A stretch of DNA of 10,541 bases from an uncultured Rhodospirillales bacterium (GTDB lineage Bacteria > Pseudomonadota > Alphaproteobacteria > Acetobacterales > Acetobacteraceae). The notes under the pieces were generated by a model, which saw only the letters and a program-made list of their open reading frames with translations, searched no databases and was not told where the DNA came from. Position numbers and translations under genes: made by a program. The number at the start of each line of letters is the position of its first letter. The stretch's first letter is position 1. Below, one piece after another: positions 6,360-10,541 of the stretch. Where the stretch lies: the NCBI GenBank assembly GCA_903904805.1, contig CAIVDX010000103.1:1-10541 (forward strand). Reading direction: 5' to 3'.

Positions 6360-6740
6360 ATGCCGGTCCCCGGCCTCGGCCCCTACGACGACCAGAATAT
6401 TTTCGCGAAAATCCTGCGCGGCGAGATCCCGTGCCGGAAGGTCTTCGAGAACGAGGTCGCGCTGGCCTTCCATGACATCGCGCCCCAGGCGCCGGTGCAT
6501 GTGCTGGTGATCCCCAAGGGGCGCTATGTCAGCCAGGCCGATTTCGCCGCGACCGCCGCTGATGCCGAGATCGCCGGCTTCGTCCGTGCAGTGGCCACCG
6601 TTGCCCGTGAGCTTGGGCTGGAGAGCGCGGGCTATCGCACCCTGTCCAACATGGGCGTGCATGGCGGCCAGGAAGTGCCGCATTATCACGTCCATCTGTT
6701 CGGCGGCGGGCCCCTGGGCCGGATGATCGCCCTCAGCTAG
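6360..6740 (+). CDS. hinT: HIT-family (HinT-like) nucleotide-binding hydrolase
   Basis: This 126-residue protein belongs to the histidine-triad family, small cytoplasmic homodimers that hydrolyse nucleoside phosphoramidates and AMP-lysine-type adducts. The triad is PHYHVHLFGG with H108, H110 and H112, preceded by HGGQEV, as in bacterial HinT. The N-terminal part (NIFAKILRGEIPCRKVFE, then AFHDIAPQAPVHVLVIPK) is also typical of HinT. ATG 6360 has a good ribosome site 5 nt upstream. It starts 22 bp after hisE, and HIT genes are often found next to hisE in alphaproteobacteria, so cotranscription is likely. A direct role in histidine synthesis is not established. The symbol is by resemblance to E. 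coli HinT; the physiological substrate is unknown. Stop is TAG 6738-6740. Confidence 0.93.
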   Translation: MPVPGLGPYDDQNIFAKILRGEIPCRKVFENEVALAFHDIAPQAPVHVLVIPKGRYVSQADFAATAADAEIAGFVRAVATVARELGLESAGYRTLSNMGVHGGQEVPHYHVHLFGGGPLGRMIALS

Positions 6741-6761
6741 ACTCGCCAAGGTCAGCAAAAA

Positions 6762-6789
6762 CGTTTAAACGCTCGTGTAAACCACGTGT
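6762..6789. promoter_or_regulatory. Candidate operator upstream of the aromatic-acid operon
   Basis: The 65-bp gap before the aldolase gene holds a perfect 10-bp palindrome CGTTTAAACG (6762-6771). It also has two overlapping direct repeats, TAAACGCTCGTGT (6766-6778) and TAAACCACGTGT (6778-6789), the second containing the palindrome CACGTG (6783-6788). The position fits a regulator site for a new operon, but no regulator gene is in the window and no clear -35/-10 was found. Confidence 0.35.
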
Positions 6790-6805
6790 GTGAAGGGAGG
6801 CTCTG

Positions 6806-7477
6806 ATGCCGGTTGTCGTGCAAAATATTCCTCGGGTGTCGCCCGCCATCGCCGCCGGCCTGGCCGCCTGTGGTGTCGCCACCGTGCATGAGGCGCAGGG
6901 CCGCAAGGGTCTTCTCGCCTCCTATATGCGCCCGATCTATCGCGGTGCAGCGATCGCCGGCAGCGCGGTCACGGTGAACGCCGCTCCGGCTGACAATTGG
7001 ATGATCCATGTCGCCGTCGAGCAGTGCCAGAAGGGCGATATTCTGGTGGTCGCGCCGTTCTCGCCGTCCGATGCCGGCTATTTCGGCGACCTGCTGGCCG
7101 AATCGGTGCGTGCCCGCGGTGTGCAGGGCCTGGTGATCGATGCCGGCGTGCGCGATGTCGCGGTGCTCACCGAGATGGGGTTCCCGGTCTGGTCGAAGGC
7201 CATCTGCGCGCAGGGCACGGTGAAGGAAACCCTCGGCGACGTGAACATTCCGGTCGTGTGCGCCGGCGCGCTGATCAATCCGGGTGACGTGCTCGTCGCT
7301 GATGATGACGGCGTGGTGGTGGTGCGTCTCGATGAGGCCGACGCGGTGCTGGCCAAGGCGCAAAAGCGCGAGGCCGACGAGATCGCCAAGCGTGAGCGTC
7401 TGCGTGCCGGCGAGCTGGGGCTCGACATCTACGGCATGCGCGAGGTGCTGGCGAAAAAGGGCCTGAAATACATCTGA
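6806..7477 (+). CDS. ligK: 4-carboxy-4-hydroxy-2-oxoadipate aldolase / oxaloacetate decarboxylase (LigK/GalC type)
   Basis: This 223-residue protein has the RraA-like fold of class II pyruvate aldolases. LigK/GalC/HMG aldolases cleave 4-carboxy-4-hydroxy-2-oxoadipate to pyruvate and oxaloacetate, the last step of the protocatechuate or gallate 4,5-cleavage route, and also decarboxylate oxaloacetate. FGDLLAES...DAGVRD gives D95-x20-R116-D117, the motif known for active divalent-metal aldolases of this group; RraA RNase E inhibitors differ there. The C-terminus has an added charged helix (KREADEIAKRERLRAGE, 187-203), seen in aldolases but not short RraA proteins. ATG 6806 has the strong ribosome site AAGGGAGG (6793-6800) 5 nt upstream. 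The following tautomerase gene supports the pathway call. The stop codon lies in a 13-bp tandem duplication. The symbol could equally be galC; exact substrate is inferred. Confidence 0.88.
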   Translation: MPVVVQNIPRVSPAIAAGLAACGVATVHEAQGRKGLLASYMRPIYRGAAIAGSAVTVNAAPADNWMIHVAVEQCQKGDILVVAPFSPSDAGYFGDLLAESVRARGVQGLVIDAGVRDVAVLTEMGFPVWSKAICAQGTVKETLGDVNIPVVCAGALINPGDVLVADDDGVVVVRLDEADAVLAKAQKREADEIAKRERLRAGELGLDIYGMREVLAKKGLKYI

Positions 7478-7491
7478 TAAATACATCTGAT
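7466..7491 (+). repeat. 13-bp perfect tandem duplication at the aldolase stop codon
   Basis: AAATACATCTGAT occurs at 7466-7478 and again, directly adjoining, at 7479-7491. Copy 1 encodes the last residues (KYI) and the TGA stop at 7475-7477. Copy 2 lies in the intergenic gap, its TGA in another frame. It lengthens the gap to the next gene without touching either product, and looks like a recent slippage event. Confidence 0.9.
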
Positions 7492-7504
7492 CGGGAGCGA
7501 AGCG

Positions 7505-8599
7505 ATGCAAACCGCGATCCCCTGCACCTTGATGCGTGGCGGCACCTCGAAGGGGCCGTTCTTCCTCGCCACTGACCTGCCGACCGATCGGGCGGCGCGT
7601 GATGCGGTGCTGCTCTCGGCCATGGGCTCGCCGGACAAGCGGCAGATCGATGGTGTGGGCGGTGCCGATCCGCTGACCTCGAAAGTCGCGGTGATCGGCC
7701 CCTCGACGCGGCCGGACGCCGATGTCGATTATCTGTTCCTGCAGGTGGTGGTCGATGAACCGCGTGTGGATGACAGTCAGAATTGCGGAAACATGCTCGC
7801 CGGCGTTGGCCCGTTCGCGATCGAGCAGGGCCTGGTGAAGGCCACCGGCGATATCACCGACGTGCGCATCCACATGGTCAACACAGCAACCCTCGCGGTG
7901 GCGCATGTGCGCACGCCCGGTGGGGTGGTGGAGTATGATGGCGATGCCCGGATCGACGGCGTGCCCGGCACCGCCGCCCCTATCCCGATCGATTTCCTCG
8001 ATGTCGCAGGCTCCAGCTGCGGCGCGCTGCTGCCGACCGGCAATGTGCGCGACGTGATCGATGGCGTTGATGTCACGATGATCGACAACGGCATGCCCGT
8101 GGTGATCCTCAACGTGGCGGATTTCGGCATCACCGGTCAGGAAAGCCCCGAGGCGATCGAGGCGAATGCCGAATTGTGCCGGCGGGTGGAAAGCATCCGC
8201 GTGCAATGCGGGCATCTGATGAAGCTGGGTGATGTCACCAACAAGACAGTGCCGAAAATGTCGTTGGTCTGCGCGCCCGCGCATGGCGGGGCGATCGGCA
8301 CGCGCACCTTCATCCCCAAGCGCGTGCATAAGGCGATTGGCGTGCTCGGCGCAGTCTCGGTCGCGACCGCGGCGGTGCTGCGCGGATCGGTGGCGTATGA
8401 CGTCGCGAAACTGGCCAATGACAGCTCCACGCAGCTTCTGGAGGTGGAGCATCCCACCGGGTTCTTCACGGTGGAGATGGAGGTGGAAGGCAGCGGCGCC
8501 AATCTCACCATCCAGCGCTCTGCGCTGCTGCGCACCGCACGCAAGCTGATGCGCGGCGAGATCTTCGTGCCCGCGCGGATCTGGAGGAAAGCGGCATGA
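7505..8599 (+). CDS. ligU: 4-oxalomesaconate tautomerase (LigU/GalD type, PrpF family)
   Basis: This 364-residue protein has the PrpF/DapF-like fold. LigU/GalD isomerises 4-oxalomesaconate between its tautomers so the hydratase can act, in protocatechuate or gallate 4,5-cleavage. The family signature MRGGTSKG is at residues 10-17, directly after the short first strand. SQNCGNMLAGVGPFA (91-105) gives the Cys-containing loop (C94) shared by PrpF and DapF relatives. The PAHGGAIGTRTFIPK region near residue 260 also fits. Length is close to family members. ATG 7505 has GGGAG (7493-7497) 7 nt upstream. The gene lies 27 bp after the aldolase gene and overlaps the next gene by ATGA (8596-8599), so the three look like one operon. 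A PrpF aconitate isomerase is the main alternative; the aldolase neighbour favours the present call. Confidence 0.87.
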   Translation: MQTAIPCTLMRGGTSKGPFFLATDLPTDRAARDAVLLSAMGSPDKRQIDGVGGADPLTSKVAVIGPSTRPDADVDYLFLQVVVDEPRVDDSQNCGNMLAGVGPFAIEQGLVKATGDITDVRIHMVNTATLAVAHVRTPGGVVEYDGDARIDGVPGTAAPIPIDFLDVAGSSCGALLPTGNVRDVIDGVDVTMIDNGMPVVILNVADFGITGQESPEAIEANAELCRRVESIRVQCGHLMKLGDVTNKTVPKMSLVCAPAHGGAIGTRTFIPKRVHKAIGVLGAVSVATAAVLRGSVAYDVAKLANDSSTQLLEVEHPTGFFTVEMEVEGSGANLTIQRSALLRTARKLMRGEIFVPARIWRKAA

Positions 8600-9495
8600 T
8601 CTCGCGCGTTGCGTTCATCGGGTTTGGCGAGGTCGGCGAATATTTCGCACGCGACCTGAAGGCCGCCGGCGTTGCCCATATCTCGGCCTTCGATGTATCG
8701 AATGGGCCCGGCAGCAAACCGCGCGCCCGTGCGGACAGGCTCGGCGTGACCCTCTGCGCCACCCCGGCCGAGGCGTTGGCCGGTGCCGAGATGATCATCT
8801 GCTGCGTGACGGCGGGGTCCGATCTCGAAGCAGCACGCGGGGCGGCGCCCGCGATTCCCGCTGGCGCCTTCTGGCTCGATGTGAATTCGGTCTCGCCCGG
8901 CACGAAAAACGAGGCCGCGGCGATTGTGATGGCGGTGGATGGCAAGTTCGTCGAGGCCGCGGTGATGACCTCGGTGCCGCCGCACGGCATCCGCTCGCCG
9001 ATGCTGCTGGGCGGGCCGTTCGCGCATGAGTTCATCGCCTTTGCCAAAGACCTGCCGATGGATCTCACCTTCCAGAACAGCAAGATCGGCGTGGCCTCCG
9101 CGGTGAAGATGTGCCGCTCGGTGATGATCAAGGGCATCGAGGCGCTCACCACGGAATCCATGCTCGCCGCGCGCCATTACGGCGTGGAGCAGCAGGTGCT
9201 CGCCAGCCTGTCCGACACCATTCCGCACTCCGACTGGAACAAGCTGGCCCGTTACGTGATGAGCCGTGCACTGATCCACGGCCGGCGCCGCGCCGAGGAG
9301 ATGCGCGAGGTTGCGCGCACCGTGCGCGAGGCGGGCATCGAGCCGCTGCTCGCCGCCCCGACTGCTGACCGCCAGGACTGGGCGGCCGATCGCGGTGTGG
9401 AGTTGGGCCCGAAGATGCTCGCCGATGCCACGCTGGACGAATTGCTCGATGCGATCCTCGCCAAGCGCGCACAACCGCCAAAAGCAGCGGAATAA
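8596..9495 (+). CDS. NAD(P)-dependent dehydrogenase, 6PGDH/beta-hydroxyacid type with DUF1932-like C-terminus; substrate unknown
   Basis: This 299-residue protein begins with a Rossmann fold (VAFIGFGEVGEYFARDLKAAG, glycines in the GxGxxG pattern), followed by AFDVS at the end of the second strand. LDVNSVSPGT (94-103) resembles the substrate-binding loop of beta-hydroxyacid dehydrogenases. The expected catalytic Lys is K171 in ASAVKMCRSVMIKG, but the Asn usual four residues later in 6PGDH relatives is Ser (S175). The C-terminal helical part, with GRRRAEEMREVARTVREAG (229-247), fits DUF1932. Its ATG lies inside the tautomerase stop (ATGA), so translation is likely coupled and a role in the same pathway is expected. 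The known 4,5-cleavage dehydrogenase LigC is of the GFO/IDH type, so this is not a recognised pathway enzyme; I do not name its substrate. Confidence 0.82.
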   Translation: MISRVAFIGFGEVGEYFARDLKAAGVAHISAFDVSNGPGSKPRARADRLGVTLCATPAEALAGAEMIICCVTAGSDLEAARGAAPAIPAGAFWLDVNSVSPGTKNEAAAIVMAVDGKFVEAAVMTSVPPHGIRSPMLLGGPFAHEFIAFAKDLPMDLTFQNSKIGVASAVKMCRSVMIKGIEALTTESMLAARHYGVEQQVLASLSDTIPHSDWNKLARYVMSRALIHGRRRAEEMREVARTVREAGIEPLLAAPTADRQDWAADRGVELGPKMLADATLDELLDAILAKRAQPPKAAE

Positions 9496-9578
9496 CGGGC
9501 CGCTTGCCCTCGACCAACTCTTGTAATAGCAACCGCGTCGCGTGGCGGGTGCCAAAAACTGCCCAAAGCAGGCTTAAA

Positions 9579-9583
9579 GGGAG
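9579..9583 (+). promoter_or_regulatory. Ribosome-binding site of the binding-protein gene
   Basis: GGGAG, within AAAGGGAGA, lies 4 nt before ATG 9588 and 7 nt before ATG 9591. The spacing slightly favours the second ATG; either gives the same signal peptide. Confidence 0.65.
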
Positions 9584-9587
9584 AACA

Positions 9588-10541
9588 ATGATGCGTCGGA
9601 CAATCGGATTGCTGGCAGCCGCCAGCGTGGCTCTGAGCGTGGCCAGCGCCAACGCGCAGGACGTGGTCAAGGTCGGGCTGATCGTACCGATGACCGGCCC
9701 GTTCGCCTCCACCGGCAAGCAGATCGACGCCGGGGTGCGCCTGTATATGGCCGAGCATGGCGACATGGTCGCCGGCAAAAAAATCCAGGTGATCCTGAAA
9801 GATGACGGCGGTGTGCCCGACACCACCAAGCGTCTCGCGCAGGAACTGGTGATCAACGACCACATCTCGGTGATGATGGGCTTCGGCCTGACGCCGCTGG
9901 CGCTGGCCGTGGCCCCCATCGCCACGCAGGCGAAGATCCCCGAGATTGTCACCGCCGCCGCCACCGCGAGCATCACCGAGGCCTCGCCCTACATCACCCG
10001 CACCAGCCAGTCGCTGCCGCAGACCGTCGCACCGTTCGGCACCTGGTCGTTCGAACACGGCACCAAAACCGCCGTCACCATCGTGTCCGACTACGGCCCC
10101 GGCTACGATGCCGAGAAGTGGTTCAAGGAGCCGTTCGAGGCCGCCGGCGGCAAGGTGCTGCAGACATTGCGCGTGCCGGTCGCCAACCCCGATTTCGCGC
10201 CCTTCCTGCAGCGCGCCGCTGACGCAAAGCCAGATGCCATCTTCATCTTCGTGCCGTCAGGTGTGGGCGCGGTGGTGATGAAGCAGTTCACCGAGCGTGG
10301 CCTCGACAAGGCCGGCATCAAGCTGATCGGCACTGGCGATGTGGTGGACGACGATATTCTGAACACCATGGGTGACGCCGCACTGGGCGTGATCACCGCG
10401 CAGCATTATTCCGCGGCGCATGACAGCAACCTCAACCGCGCCTTCGTCGCCGGCATCGCCAAGGCGAACCCTGGCATGCGCCCCAACTTCATGGGCGTGT
10501 CGGGCTATGACGGCATCGCGCTGGTTTATCGCGCACTGGAG
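9588..10541 (+). CDS. Periplasmic ABC-transporter substrate-binding protein, Leu/Ile/Val-type family (3' end outside window)
   Basis: The frame is open from ATG 9588 (or 9591) to the window edge, giving 318 residues; relatives are commonly about 380-400, so the end is missing. A signal peptide is clear: MMRRTIGLLAAASVALSVAS, then cleavage after ANA (about residue 23). The mature protein opens with VVKVGLIVPMTGPFASTGKQ, the first strand and ligand loop of the Peripla_BP_6 class I fold. KKIQVILKDDGGVPDTTKRL and later GVGAVVMKQFTERGL and GYDGIALVYRALE are typical of the family. Such proteins deliver amino acids, amides or aromatic acids to LivHMGF-type permeases. It lies 92 bp after the dehydrogenase gene, so it may share the operon or have its own promoter. 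Aromatic-acid uptake is inferred from the neighbours. Confidence 0.9.
   Translation, partial: MMRRTIGLLAAASVALSVASANAQDVVKVGLIVPMTGPFASTGKQIDAGVRLYMAEHGDMVAGKKIQVILKDDGGVPDTTKRLAQELVINDHISVMMGFGLTPLALAVAPIATQAKIPEIVTAAATASITEASPYITRTSQSLPQTVAPFGTWSFEHGTKTAVTIVSDYGPGYDAEKWFKEPFEAAGGKVLQTLRVPVANPDFAPFLQRAADAKPDAIFIFVPSGVGAVVMKQFTERGLDKAGIKLIGTGDVVDDDILNTMGDAALGVITAQHYSAAHDSNLNRAFVAGIAKANPGMRPNFMGVSGYDGIALVYRALE

Noticed and set aside
6806..7477. Annotation as RraA, regulator of ribonuclease E activity
   Set aside because: The D-x20-R-D motif, the C-terminal helical extension and the tautomerase neighbour all favour the aldolase.
6752..8452. Long minus-strand open frame (566 codons) opposite the aldolase and tautomerase genes
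   Set aside because: The plus strand encodes two clearly recognisable enzymes here. The minus frame has a His/Arg/Asp-rich composition typical of a shadow of GC-rich codons and no family motif.
9504..9529. Possible promoter TTGCCC / TAATAG before the binding-protein gene
   Set aside because: The spacer is only 14 nt and the -35 match is poor, so it is not convincing as a sigma-70 promoter.
8137..9555. Long minus-strand open frame (472 codons) opposite the dehydrogenase gene
   Set aside because: It is a shadow of the plus-strand tautomerase and dehydrogenase genes, with no recognisable domain and no ribosome site.

Overview
This is a GC-rich bacterial chromosomal window with densely packed genes. 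Protein character (IalB-family secreted protein, hisF-hisE-HIT order, MurJ-TrpS pair), GC-ending codon use and an AT-rich hairpin repeat of a kind I associate with Acetobacteraceae point to an alphaproteobacterium, probably Rhodospirillales/Acetobacteraceae. That placement is inference; no search was run. I see no tRNA, rRNA, IS element, phage gene or CRISPR array.

Layout. (1) Positions 2-2173, plus strand: the C-terminal end of a SpoU/TrmH-family RNA 2'-O-methyltransferase, a secreted IalB-like protein, and rlmN (23S rRNA A2503/tRNA A37 methyltransferase). A four-copy 15-bp tandem repeat at the ialB-like/rlmN junction multiplies the overlapping stop/start signal. (2) Positions 2229-4815, minus strand: murJ (lipid II flippase) followed by trpS, 31 bp apart and convergent with rlmN. 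(3) Positions 4816-5078: a divergent intergenic region with an AT-rich element (4874-4948) predicted to fold as a three-way junction. A degenerate relative sits in the rlmN/trpS gap. (4) Positions 5079-6740, plus strand: hisF (TTG start), hisE with an unusual lysine-rich five-residue-repeat N-terminus, and a HinT-like HIT protein. This looks like the 3' end of a histidine operon. (5) Positions 6806-10541, plus strand: an apparently separate catabolic operon. It encodes a LigK/GalC-type 4-carboxy-4-hydroxy-2-oxoadipate aldolase, a LigU/GalD-type 4-oxalomesaconate tautomerase, a DUF1932-type NAD(P)-dependent dehydrogenase overlapping the tautomerase gene by 4 nt, and the start of a periplasmic binding protein of the branched-chain-amino-acid/aromatic-acid ABC class, cut by the window end.

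How they work together. Regions 1-4 are mainly housekeeping: RNA modification, cell-wall precursor export, tryptophanyl-tRNA charging and histidine synthesis. Region 5 encodes lower steps of the 4,5-cleavage (meta) pathway for protocatechuate or gallate, taking oxalomesaconate toward pyruvate and oxaloacetate, with a likely aromatic-acid uptake system beginning downstream. The ring-cleavage dioxygenase and the oxalomesaconate hydratase are not in the window. The least explained parts are the DUF1932 dehydrogenase's substrate, the HisE tail, and the two 15-bp-period repeats with the hairpin element.
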